41,071 nucleotides of DNA from Bacillota bacterium (GTDB lineage Bacteria > Bacillota > Clostridia > Acetivibrionales > DSM-1351). The notes below the pieces were generated by a model, which was given only the letters and a program-made list of their open reading frames with translations, was not told where the DNA came from and did no database searches. Position numbers and translations under genes: made by a program. Location of the stretch: the NCBI GenBank assembly GCA_023392075.1, contig JAEVZU010000164.1, positions 1-41,071 on the forward strand. Direction: 5' to 3'. Below are positions 16,929 through 24,187 of this stretch, in pieces. The number at the start of each line of letters is the position of its first letter. The stretch's first letter is position 1.

Positions 16929-17072
16929 ATGTTATTTTCAAAAGGCCCGATTTTGGAATTGATCCAATCGGGCCTTTTTTTGTATGGTATTGTATCCTGT
17001 GCCGTTGCAGCGTTATCTTTCAAGTTTGTTGAGAAACCTGTACTTGAACCGGTATATAAGATGAAAAAGTAA
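16929..17072 (+). pseudogene. C-terminal remnant of an acyltransferase 3 (OafA/YrhL-like) protein
   Basis: A 47-codon open frame ends FKFVEKPVLEPVYKMKK after a hydrophobic helix (LFLYGIVSCAVAALS). A last transmembrane helix followed by an aromatic/basic stretch and EKP is the usual end of membrane O-acyltransferases of family 3. The rest of the protein is missing upstream, and the start of this frame overlaps the terminator of the previous gene, so I read it as a gene fossil. Confidence 0.5.
16941..16980 (+). terminator. Rho-independent terminator after gene 16049
   Basis: AAAGGCCCGATT (16941-16952) pairs perfectly with AATCGGGCCTTT (16966-16977), followed by further T residues. It closes module 3 and at the same time overlaps the acyltransferase remnant. 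Confidence 0.9.
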
Positions 17073-17141
17073 CCGTTGAAAAATAATAATTCATATGATA
17101 TCATTATAAACGATTTTGAAAAAATGGAGGGTTGCTTAACA

Positions 17142-17189
17142 ATGGGCATCATCAGTGCTAAATTCTGGCTTGTAACTTTATTTAACTAA
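17142..17189 (+). CDS. Possible 15-residue peptide
   Basis: The ATG follows GGAGGG (17126-17131) and opens the short hydrophobic frame MGIISAKFWLVTLFN. It is the only ribosome-binding-site-led frame in this stretch and could be a small membrane peptide. Chance is a serious alternative. Confidence 0.2.
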   Translation: MGIISAKFWLVTLFN

Positions 17190-17387
17190 TTGAATAGTAA
17201 TTAAAGTCTCTGCTTGTGTAGAGTAACCGGGATTGGTCTGTCTGTTTTAGGGAACCTTATTAACATTGTCAGATTTTGTCTATGGTAGTATTCTAATGTA
17301 AACTTTTCACATTATAAGTTTATTTTATCAGTTTATTATGTAAATTGAGGTATTATACACATGTTAAAAGGGTGGAGTGAATCTGCC

Positions 17388-17642
17388 TTTTTTATTGTCT
17401 AGGAAAGTATAAATTTTTTAAATAATTTTAAGGCTAGAAGTATTTAAAAAACAGCATTAATAGAAAATAAGTAAAATATTTTCCAGACAATAAAAAACTT
17501 TTGAATTTATGCGCGTGCCAGATTTTCCTTAGCACATTACTGCTTAAAAATATTGTTACCATGAAAGGCACATGCGCAAACAAAAGTGGCTTTGCCACCT
17601 TTGTTATTATCCGGAAATTGTTCCTTATGCTAAACAATTCCG
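17388..17642 (+). ncRNA. Structured element, divergent copy (P1', P2', P3')
   Basis: P1' is an 18-bp inverted repeat, TTTTTTATTGTCT-GGAAA against TTTCCAGACAATAAAAAA (17388-17406 and 17480-17497). P2' follows the shared string GAATTTATG: GCGC+GTGCC (17511-17519) pairs with GGCAC, an AT bulge and GCGC (17567-17577), and the shared ATGAAAG precedes the right arm. P3' (17578-17604) is a GTGGC-TTT-GCCAC hairpin, and a further stem lies at 17612-17642. The order and key strings match copies 1 and 2, with different but compensating bases in P2. A weak ORF (17501-17752) runs through it, but I do not believe it is expressed. Confidence 0.5.
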
Positions 17643-17808
17643 TAAAACACAAGCCGGAAATAAAAACTATTCAATTCTTGACACCAGAAAATTTGATCCG
17701 CGAAAATAATTTATACGGTCAGCTGGGAAGAATCTATACTATTAACAATTAATGGCACAGACTATCAATTTAATTTATCCTGATGCGGGAGCGGTAAAGG
17801 ATATAAAT
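17643..17808 (+). other. Spacer with fossil-like reading frames
   Basis: One frame ends LTPENLIRENNLYGQLGR… at TAA 17750-17752. It overlaps an ATG (17752) that opens a 33-codon frame running into the direct repeat. The composition looks protein-like, but nothing is recognisable and there is no ribosome binding site. It may be a decayed gene. TTGACA at 17678 has no matching -10 box. Confidence 0.2.
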
Positions 17809-18034
17809 TTTCATAACATTTTATGGCCGCAAGGCTCATGGAGGTTAGCTTGAAAGACTTCACGATGCTCGTCTTCCAAACTAACCTGTGAATTTATGGC
17901 CGTGCGAAATATTCAAAGTATTTGCCAATACTATGAAAGCGCACATGGCCAATTAACCTCCTTATTCGCCTTATAGCGGATGAGGAAGGAAAAGATTTCA
18001 TCACATTTTATGGCCGCAAGGCTCATGGAGGTTA
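17809..18034 (+). repeat. 39-bp direct repeats flanking structured element copy 2
   Basis: The string starting TTTCATAACATTTTATGG and ending CATGGAGGTTA occurs at 17809-17847 and 17996-18034 with one difference in 39 positions. Each copy contains the P4 hairpin (ATG-GCC-GCAA-GGC-T-CAT, with a GNRA-type loop) and a GGAGGTTA. The 187-bp spacing equals one leader unit, so this is a partial tandem duplication or the footprint of an insertion. Confidence 0.75.
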
Positions 18035-18036
18035 AT
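17840..18036 (+). ncRNA. Structured leader element, copy 2 (before the MFS gene)
   Basis: P1 is GGAGGTTAGCTTGAAAGAC (17840-17858) with its partner at 17871-17887. P2 is GGCC+GTGCG (17898-17906) pairing with CGCAC-AT-GGCC (17940-17950). P3 is at about 17960-17985 and P4 at 18010-18026. ATTAACCTCC (17952-17961) is exactly complementary to the MFS ribosome binding site GGAGGTTAAT (18027-18036). In this copy P1 also contains GGAGG plus TTG and a 13-codon frame MKDFTMLVFQTNL ending TGA 17888-17890. Copy 1 does not conserve that start, so a leader peptide is uncertain. Confidence 0.6.
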
Positions 18037-19269
18037 ATGAACGAAAACTGGAAGAAAAGAATTATCCTTTTTTTAACGAGTCAGACAATATCATTATTTG
18101 GATCTTCTCTGGTTCAATATGCAATCGGATGGTACATTATATTAAAAACTCAATCCGGTGTAATGACAACAATAGCTATAATTTGCGGGTTTTTGCCTAC
18201 ATTTTTCCTATCGCCGTTTGCAGGCGTATGGGCGGACCGGTATAACCGCAAAAAGCTTATTATTTTATCAGACTCTGTGATAGCAACATCCACACTTATA
18301 ATAGCTGTATTATTCTTAATGGGATACGATTCAATATTGCTGCTGTTTGGAGTGTCGATAGTAAGAGCCCTGGGAACTGCAGTACAGACACCTACGGTCG
18401 GAGCCTTCATTCCACAGCTGGTGCCTGAGGATAAGCTCACAAGAGTTAATGCAACAAACGGCAGCATACAGTCAATGGTAATGCTTGTGTCGCCAATGCT
18501 AAGCGGATTGTTAATCAGCAAGGCATCACTTGAAGCAATATTTTTTATAGATGTAATTACAGCAGCTGCAGCAGTGCTGACGTTACTTTTATTCCTTAAG
18601 GTGCCAAGTCACAAAAAAGCTCTTCAAAAGCAGTCGGACAGCTATTTTGCTGATATGTACCAGGGCTATAGATATATTAAGGACCATAGCTTTATAAAAA
18701 AGATCATTTTCTTTAATGCACTGTTCTGTTTTTGTGCGGCACCGGCTGCTTTTCTAACACCTTTACAGGTCACCCGGAGTTTCGGAAACCAGGTATGGAG
18801 GCTTTCCGCAATAGAAATCGTGTTTTCTGTGGGTATGATTATAGGAGGAATTATAATAGCCACATGGGGAGGCTTTAAAAGGAGGATCCACTCAATGGTG
18901 GCGGCAACTGTTATCATGGGAATTGGTACCTTTGCGTTGGGTATTATTCCGGTTTTCTGGCTGTACCTGGGCTTCATGGCTCTGATAGGTGTTGCAATGC
19001 CCATTTTTAACACTCCTTTTACGGTTTTACTGCAGCAGAAGGTTGAAGGAGACTTCCTGGGCAGGGTCTTTGGGGTTTTCAGCATGACCGCCAGCGTTAT
19101 GATGCCTCTTGGAATGATGGTTTTTGGACCATTGGCGGATTTTATCAAGATCGAATGGTTACTGATGGGTACAGGTATTTTAATTTTCCTCGAAGGCTTT
19201 GTCATGCTGGGCGACAGGGTGCTGAAGGAAGCTGAAGCGCCGGCACCTGAAGCTGGGATTAAAGAATAA
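18037..19269 (+). CDS. MFS efflux transporter (macrolide-efflux MefA-like)
   Basis: A 410-residue protein with about 12 membrane segments. The loop motif GVWADRYNRKK after segment 2 is the major-facilitator motif A. The N-terminal layout (NWKKRIILFLTSQTISLFGSS…) and VRALGTAVQTPTVGAFIPQLV are typical of the Mef/multidrug-efflux subfamily that expels drugs by proton antiport. The real start is ATG 18037 directly after GGAGGTTAAT; a longer in-frame start upstream would lie within the leader. No operon partner is present. The leader with a maskable ribosome binding site suggests inducible translation. The actual substrate is unknown. Confidence 0.9.
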   Translation: MNENWKKRIILFLTSQTISLFGSSLVQYAIGWYIILKTQSGVMTTIAIICGFLPTFFLSPFAGVWADRYNRKKLIILSDSVIATSTLIIAVLFLMGYDSILLLFGVSIVRALGTAVQTPTVGAFIPQLVPEDKLTRVNATNGSIQSMVMLVSPMLSGLLISKASLEAIFFIDVITAAAAVLTLLLFLKVPSHKKALQKQSDSYFADMYQGYRYIKDHSFIKKIIFFNALFCFCAAPAAFLTPLQVTRSFGNQVWRLSAIEIVFSVGMIIGGIIIATWGGFKRRIHSMVAATVIMGIGTFALGIIPVFWLYLGFMALIGVAMPIFNTPFTVLLQQKVEGDFLGRVFGVFSMTASVMMPLGMMVFGPLADFIKIEWLLMGTGILIFLEGFVMLGDRVLKEAEAPAPEAGIKE

Positions 19270-19351
19270 AAAAGTTGGTACGGGAGCACTATTACATTGT
19301 TTACATTTATTTCAATTGTTTCAGTTTTACGACACTCCTTTTTATAGTTAA

Positions 19352-19412
19352 TTTACTATTGACACTTTTGGACTATAGTAGTAGTCTATTTATATAAACT
19401 ATTACTATAGTC
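19352..19412 (+). promoter_or_regulatory. Promoter region and palindromic operator of the SIMPL gene
   Basis: GACTATAGTA (19371-19380) and TACTATAGTC (19403-19412) are perfect 10-bp inverted repeats 22 bp apart. A TTGACA lies at 19359-19364, and a TATAGT (19374-19379) sits inside the left arm 18 bp from TTTACT. The exact -35/-10 pair is unclear, but the palindrome clearly overlaps the promoter and could bind a repressor. Confidence 0.5.
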
Positions 19413-19440
19413 TGAGATTGTAAAGGGAGGTAAGCTATTT

Positions 19441-20244
19441 ATGAAATTTATTAAAGGAAAATCCTGGCCAATTTTAATGATTACCATAATTTTTGTGGTA
19501 ATGTCTGTTTTATCTACAACCAGCTTTGCAGAAGGAAATTCTGCCGCCTTGGAGGCACGGGAAGCGGTGAGAATAATTTCTGTGACAGGTACTGCGGACA
19601 TCATGGTTATACCTGATGAAGCCGTGTTTTCTCTTGCAGTAGAAACAACCAACATGGATATTTCAAAGGCAAAATCTGAGAACGATGCAAAAATTAAAAA
19701 AATTAAAGATATTGCAAAAGATATGAATATAGATCCAAAATACATGGTGACAGATTATATTAATGTCAATCCCAAATATACATATACGAACAGCGGAGAA
19801 AATGTTTTCAAAGGTTATACGGTTCATAGAGGACTAATAATCACCTTGAAGGATCTGAAAAGATTCGATGAACTGCTGACAAAACTTCTGGAAGCAGGAG
19901 CAGATTATATTCAGAATGTACAATTCAAAACTACACAACTGAGAAAATATAAAGATGAGGCCAGAGCCCTTGCTATAAAAGCTGCCAGGGAAAAAGCCGA
20001 GGCTTTGGCAAAGGAACTTGGACAGACTGTGGGTAAGGCGAACAACATCCAGGAGATTCAGGAAAATACCTATTCCTACTACGGATCTTGGAGCTCTGCG
20101 GGAACCGGCCGGGGCAGCAATGTTTTATCCAATACAACTTCAAATGCACAGGTAATTGGCACTCAGATTACAAACTACGAGGATTTTTCACCTGGACAAA
20201 TAAAAGTAAGTGCAGGAGTTTCAGTTATTTTTGATTTAAATTAA
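19441..20244 (+). CDS. Secreted SIMPL-domain (DUF541) protein
   Basis: A 267-residue protein: signal peptide (about 10-31, ending SFAEG), then a SIMPL domain (about 40-265). Its marks are ISVTGTADIMVIPDEAVFSLAVE at the beginning, a KIKKIKDIAKDMNI helix, the middle GYTVHRGLIITLKDLKRFDELL, and ARALAIKAAREKAEALAKELG, which are typical family segments. SIMPL proteins form oligomeric periplasmic or surface assemblies; roles from stress tolerance to signalling have been proposed, with no known catalysis. GGGAGG precedes the ATG. It is a single gene with a palindromic operator. Confidence 0.9.
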   Translation: MKFIKGKSWPILMITIIFVVMSVLSTTSFAEGNSAALEAREAVRIISVTGTADIMVIPDEAVFSLAVETTNMDISKAKSENDAKIKKIKDIAKDMNIDPKYMVTDYINVNPKYTYTNSGENVFKGYTVHRGLIITLKDLKRFDELLTKLLEAGADYIQNVQFKTTQLRKYKDEARALAIKAAREKAEALAKELGQTVGKANNIQEIQENTYSYYGSWSSAGTGRGSNVLSNTTSNAQVIGTQITNYEDFSPGQIKVSAGVSVIFDLN

Positions 20245-20287
20245 GAAATTTATAAGATTTATCCAAGGGATTTTTTAAGGTTTGAAT

Positions 20288-20372
20288 TTTAGAATTATTC
20301 CTATAAGAGCGAGCGGAGGAATTTACTTCAACGGTACATTCTTTCGCTGCACACAATAGGAGGAATTCTAAA
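20288..20372 (+). promoter_or_regulatory. Leader hairpin that covers the PAP2 ribosome binding site
   Basis: TTTAGAATTATTCCTAT (20288-20304) is complementary at 15 of 17 positions to ATAGGAGGAATTCTAAA (20356-20372). The right arm contains the AGGAGG ribosome binding site and ends next to the TTG start. A weaker inner stem (AGCG…GAAT with ATTC…CGCT) sits in the loop. Translation of the PAP2 gene, and with it the coupled regulator, could be controlled here. Confidence 0.5.
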
Positions 20373-21041
20373 TTGAGTAAATTCAAAGAGATCAGTTGGC
20401 AGCTTTTGCTGTTATTATCAATACCAATAGTAAAAATATTCTACGTGCTTCTTAATAATCCGGGAAGAGGTGCAATAAGCCTTGTTACTGACATTGACCG
20501 TAATATCCCCTTTCTTAAAGGCTTTATTGTACCTTACATCGGATGGTATTTTTTTATATTTGCAGTATTGATTTACTTTTGCTTTAAGGACAGGAAGATG
20601 TACCATAAGTCTCTTATTGCCATCAACTTGGGTATTTTGGTGTGTTATGCGGTTTATATCATCTTTCAGACAACAGTACCAAGACCTGTATTAACCGGAG
20701 ATGATATATTTACAAGACTTGTGGCGTTTATTTATTCGGTGGACCGGCCTTACAACTGTTTTCCAAGCATCCATACCCTGATCAGCTCCATATTGATTAT
20801 GGCAATAAATAAAAGTAAAATTAAAAAAAGCAGGAACACTGTAATTATTACTGGAGTGGCAGTATGCATCATACTTTCCACGCTGTTTGTCAAACAGCAT
20901 GTAACTCTTGACGTGGTTGCAGCAATACTGCTTGGGAGAGCAATCTTCAAACTGGTGTATGATTTTGACTTTGAGAGGGTAAAAGGATGGTTCAGGAAAC
21001 GATACTCGTTGTTGATGATGAAAAGGAAATTAGGAACCTGA
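20373..21041 (+). CDS. PAP2-family membrane phosphatase
   Basis: A 222-residue protein with about six membrane segments and the PAP2 signature: a first motif reduced to TTVPRP, second motif CFPSIHT (catalytic-pocket His) and third motif KQHVTLDVVAA (nucleophilic His and Asp). The family removes phosphate from lipid phosphates such as undecaprenyl pyrophosphate or phosphatidic acid. The wording of motifs is closer to the inositol-phosphorylceramide-synthase-like/DG branch than to BcrC. TTG is the start (AGGAGG at 20359-20364). Its 3' end overlaps the response regulator gene by 55 nt, so they are co-expressed. Together with a VanRS-like pair this suggests an envelope-lipid response. Confidence 0.88.
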   Translation: MSKFKEISWQLLLLLSIPIVKIFYVLLNNPGRGAISLVTDIDRNIPFLKGFIVPYIGWYFFIFAVLIYFCFKDRKMYHKSLIAINLGILVCYAVYIIFQTTVPRPVLTGDDIFTRLVAFIYSVDRPYNCFPSIHTLISSILIMAINKSKIKKSRNTVIITGVAVCIILSTLFVKQHVTLDVVAAILLGRAIFKLVYDFDFERVKGWFRKRYSLLMMKRKLGT

Positions 21042-21688
21042 TTGAAGTTTATTTGAAAAATGAAGGATATAAGGTGCTGAAAGCATCAAACGGTCTGGAG
21101 GCACTTGAAATCATGCAGAATAACAGGATACATCTGATAATCCTTGATATTATGATGCCGAAAATGGACGGCATTGAAGCCTGTATGAAAATAAGAGAAA
21201 AGAATAACATGCCTATAATAATGCTTTCGGCTAAAAATCAGGACATGGATAAAATACTCGGTTTGAGCTCCGGAGCGGACGATTACATGTCAAAGCCCTT
21301 TAATCCAATGGAACTTGTAGCGCGCGTAAAATCCCAGCTCAGGAGATATATGAAGCTGAAAAGCATCGATAAACTTGACGAAGACCTGCTGGAGATAGAT
21401 GAACTTGTTATCAATGTAGCCTCTCACGAAGTTAAAGTCAGAAATGAGGATGTGAGACTGACGCCCAGAGAATTCGCTGTCCTGGAGCTTCTTGCCAGGA
21501 ATCCGGGCCTGGTTTTCAGTATTGAGAGAATTTACGAGGCTGTTTGGAATGAAGACTTCTACGAGGCTGAAAATACGGTGATGGTCCACATTCGAAAAAT
21601 AAGGGAAAAGATAGAGGAGGACCCGCGCAAACCCAGATATATAAAAACCGTATGGGGGGTTGGTTACAAGTTTGAAAAACCTGTTTAG
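20987..21688 (+). CDS. OmpR/PhoB-family response regulator (pair 4, VanR-like)
   Basis: A 233-residue regulator: acidic pocket DDE (10-12), D54 (IILDIMMPK), S in MLSAKN, Lys in MSKPFN. The winged helix has NTVMVHIRKIREKIEED and YIKTVWGVGYKFE, characteristic of the VanR/PhoP branch. It starts inside the PAP2 gene with a GAGAGGG ribosome binding site, a 55-nt overlap that is larger than usual. It is more distant from the three other regulators, and no TTTACAACT repeat was seen near it. Confidence 0.95.
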   Translation: MVQETILVVDDEKEIRNLIEVYLKNEGYKVLKASNGLEALEIMQNNRIHLIILDIMMPKMDGIEACMKIREKNNMPIIMLSAKNQDMDKILGLSSGADDYMSKPFNPMELVARVKSQLRRYMKLKSIDKLDEDLLEIDELVINVASHEVKVRNEDVRLTPREFAVLELLARNPGLVFSIERIYEAVWNEDFYEAENTVMVHIRKIREKIEEDPRKPRYIKTVWGVGYKFEKPV

Positions 21689-23183
21689 CATGGCGAGTAT
21701 AAAAAAATATTTAAATTTTATTAAGGGAAAAATCCTGCAAAGCATCAGAATCAGACTGATGCTTGTTGTGTTGTTGAGCCTGGCCTTTACAATAGTTGCA
21801 GTTTTTGCGGTTGAAAGCTTCTTCTTTACTAAAACGTTAAGCTCAGACGGCAAGGATCTGGACAGGCTTGACAGGGAATTGAGCAGGCTGGTTCTGGAAA
21901 TCAGGCGTTATAACGGTGATAAAAGTCTTGGAGATTTAAACAGGATACAGGAGATCATGGACAAAAAGGTTAAATATCCGGGACTTCAGGTGAGTAATGT
22001 GAATTGCTATCTGGTTGATTCAGACGGTACTGTAATATTACGATCAGAGACTTTGCCAAAAATAGGTGAGGATATTTCATACATCATAAAAGACGCTATA
22101 AATTCAAAGCTTGAGAAAACCGGCAAAGTAGACGGGAACTATTACAGATATGACGAGATAGTTTTTGTTGAACGTATGGACTTTCAAAACTCAAAGGCAG
22201 TGTATGCAATTATGGAGGGAATCTCAAAGCGTGAGATAACTGAAATGGTGGAAGACAGCAATTTGATACAAATATTGGTGGCGATTGTTGTTTTTGTACT
22301 GTCCTTTTCTCTGCTGACCAGAAGAGAGGTTGAGTATATAGAAGAGCTTTCATTAGGGGTTGCCGAAATCACAAAGGGTAATCTTGATTACAGAGTAACC
22401 CTGAAAACCATGGACGAGCTTGGGCTGCTGGCGTCGAGGATAAATTATATGGGAGAAGAGCTTAAGCTGAAAATAGAAGAGGAAAGAAAGGCGGAGAAAA
22501 CAAAGAGTGAGCTGATTACAAACATGTCCCATGACCTGAGGACTCCGCTTACCTCTATTATGGGCTACCTTAGAATGCTGAAGGATAAAAAGTATGAGGA
22601 CTGTAATCAACTGGAGGAGTATATTGATATTGCATATGCAAAATCCGAAAAACTGAAAACACTGATAGACGACCTGTTTGCTTATTCAAAACTTGCAAAT
22701 GACGATACAATACTATACAGGCACAAGCTGTGCCTGAATGATATGCTGGGCCAACTGGTAGAAGAGCTCACGCCGGTTGCCGGTGAAAGAAACATGACAC
22801 TGGTAAGGCAGATACAGAACGAAAGAATAATGGTAGAAGTGGATCCGGACCAGCTGGTGCGGGTGTTTGAAAATCTTATTTCCAATGCGATAAAATACGG
22901 ATATTCTCCGGGAGATATAGTGATAAAAATGACTTCAGACCAGGAAACAGTCAGTGTGGAAATTTCCAACAAAGGGGACAATATTCCACAGGAGGAGCTG
23001 CCATATCTGTTTGACAGATTGTATATGGTTGACAAATCCAGATCCTCCGCTGAGAATGGTTCGGGTCTCGGTCTTGCAATAGCAAAAAGTATTGTTGATC
23101 TGCACGGTGGCAGTATTTGGGCCGAATGTGAAGGAAACGGGATCGGATTTTGTGTTAGACTGCCCAGGCTGGGGAAAATATAA
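21672..23183 (+). CDS. Membrane sensor histidine kinase (pair 4, VanS-like)
   Basis: A kinase of about 503 residues. The start is uncertain: TTG 21660, TTG 21672 or ATG 21690. I favour 21672 because GGGGGG lies 12 nt upstream. Membrane segments surround an extracellular domain of about 150 residues (first about 26-46, second ending SFSLLTRRE). HAMP follows, then HisKA with H287 (NMSHDLRTPLTSIMGYLRML). The catalytic domain has NLISNAIKYG and GSGLGLAIAKSIVDLHGGSIW. MSHDLRTPLTS is the VanS-type H box. It overlaps the regulator gene slightly and should be its partner. Confidence 0.93.
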   Translation: MKNLFSMASIKKYLNFIKGKILQSIRIRLMLVVLLSLAFTIVAVFAVESFFFTKTLSSDGKDLDRLDRELSRLVLEIRRYNGDKSLGDLNRIQEIMDKKVKYPGLQVSNVNCYLVDSDGTVILRSETLPKIGEDISYIIKDAINSKLEKTGKVDGNYYRYDEIVFVERMDFQNSKAVYAIMEGISKREITEMVEDSNLIQILVAIVVFVLSFSLLTRREVEYIEELSLGVAEITKGNLDYRVTLKTMDELGLLASRINYMGEELKLKIEEERKAEKTKSELITNMSHDLRTPLTSIMGYLRMLKDKKYEDCNQLEEYIDIAYAKSEKLKTLIDDLFAYSKLANDDTILYRHKLCLNDMLGQLVEELTPVAGERNMTLVRQIQNERIMVEVDPDQLVRVFENLISNAIKYGYSPGDIVIKMTSDQETVSVEISNKGDNIPQEELPYLFDRLYMVDKSRSSAENGSGLGLAIAKSIVDLHGGSIWAECEGNGIGFCVRLPRLGKI

Positions 23184-23208
23184 TAAATGCAGGTAAGGAG
23201 CGGCCTTC

Positions 23209-23922
23209 CTATTCAAATTCTCTGAAGCCCATTGCATTATAGTCGCAAAGGGTTATTGTAAATTTTACCTTCAGGTTATGGTCTTTCTGAAATTTATAAA
23301 TTGCCTTTTTTAAACTTTCTTCATATATACCGGTTGCTTCATCCGTAAAGTAACCAAGAGCTTTTAGCCGATCCTGTACAGCCAGAACGTCAGCACCTCT
23401 GTCGCCGGGTTTTAGATTCCTGAAGCCTGTTCCGAAAGACCCGAACGGTCCGTTTCTTATTATCACCGGAGTACCTGACGGGACTATATCATACAGCTCC
23501 CTGATGTCCTTGTTGTACATGCGGATGCATCCATGGCTGGCAGCTCTTCCGATAGAGTTCTGATTTGTTGTGCCATGGATTCCGTAGCTGCCCCACTTTA
23601 CGTTTAGACCGAGCCAGCGGCCGCCAAAGCTTTTTCCCCACTTTCCCTTGTCTGTTATCTCCCAGTCTCCGATGGGAGAGGGTAAGTCGGGTCTGCCGGA
23701 TGCTATTGTATATTGTTTTATACATATGCCGTCCTCATAGAGATATAGTTTCTTTTCATCTATCTGAATGAGTATGGAATATTTAAGATCTCTGTGTATT
23801 GTTTTTTCAGCGTTGTTTTTGCTGATTATCAGAAAGCTGAAGATATTTACTGATATAATTGCAATAACCAATAGTATCTCCAATAATATGTAAAGAGTAT
23901 TTTTTTTTACTAAAAATATCAT
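23209..23922 (-). CDS. Membrane-anchored L,D-transpeptidase (YkuD) with peptidoglycan-binding domain
   Basis: A 237-residue protein: N-terminal membrane anchor (about 9-34), a YkuD domain (about 47-155) with H116 (IHGTTN) and the catalytic box SHGCIRM (H130, C132), then a PG_binding_1 repeat (about 168-220, LKPGDRGADVLAVQDRLKAL). These enzymes make 3-3 cross-links in peptidoglycan or trim it and are insensitive to most beta-lactams. The order YkuD then PG-binding is reversed relative to many longer LDTs but common in clostridia. The ribosome binding site is GAGGTG on the minus strand. It converges with the pair 4 kinase gene, and an inverted repeat abuts its start. Confidence 0.92.
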   Translation of the reverse strand: MIFLVKKNTLYILLEILLVIAIISVNIFSFLIISKNNAEKTIHRDLKYSILIQIDEKKLYLYEDGICIKQYTIASGRPDLPSPIGDWEITDKGKWGKSFGGRWLGLNVKWGSYGIHGTTNQNSIGRAASHGCIRMYNKDIRELYDIVPSGTPVIIRNGPFGSFGTGFRNLKPGDRGADVLAVQDRLKALGYFTDEATGIYEESLKKAIYKFQKDHNLKVKFTITLCDYNAMGFREFE

Positions 23923-23936
23923 AATTGTAATTCACC

Positions 23937-24059
23937 TCTAATAGCCTGCAGCATCTAAAACGTATATTCTCCAGCGAAGGGAATTTTTTCGGGACAACGC
24001 AAGTTCTGGAGAAATTTAACAGCCGCATCACATGAATTTGGATGTTACAGACTATTAGA
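23937..24059. repeat. Imperfect long inverted repeat, family A copy 1
   Basis: Twenty-three-base arms (23937-23959 and 24037-24059; core CTGTAACATC-type) pair at 19 positions plus two wobbles. An inner perfect stem TTCTCCAG / CTGGAGAA lies within. Its left arm begins inside the ribosome binding site of the transpeptidase gene. It shares ATCTAAAACGTATATT and a GACAACG…TTCTG-GAGAA core with the element at 39935-40033. Confidence 0.65.
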
Positions 24060-24187
24060 TATATATGCTGATTTTGTTCAAAATTGACAACACAATCTTT
24101 GTTCTGTATGATTTTACTTAGCTAAACAAGATGTTATTAATTTTTAAATAAGTAAGATAGGTATAAATAGAAGAAATGAGATGAATT

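Noticed and set aside
17501..17752. 83-codon frame through the divergent structured element
   Set aside because: Its first two thirds are explained by P2' and P3' hairpin sequence. Only the last ~35 codons look protein-like, so it was noted as a possible fossil, not a gene.
17840..17890. Conserved leader peptide MKDFTMLVFQTNL as the defining feature of the element
   Set aside because: The TTG start and frame are not kept in copy 1, and copy 3 stops after five codons, whereas the P1 pairing is kept in all. A peptide role is therefore not general.
18666..19289. 207-codon open frame on the minus strand over the MFS gene
   Set aside because: It is antisense to a well-supported transporter gene and has proline/isoleucine-rich shadow composition.
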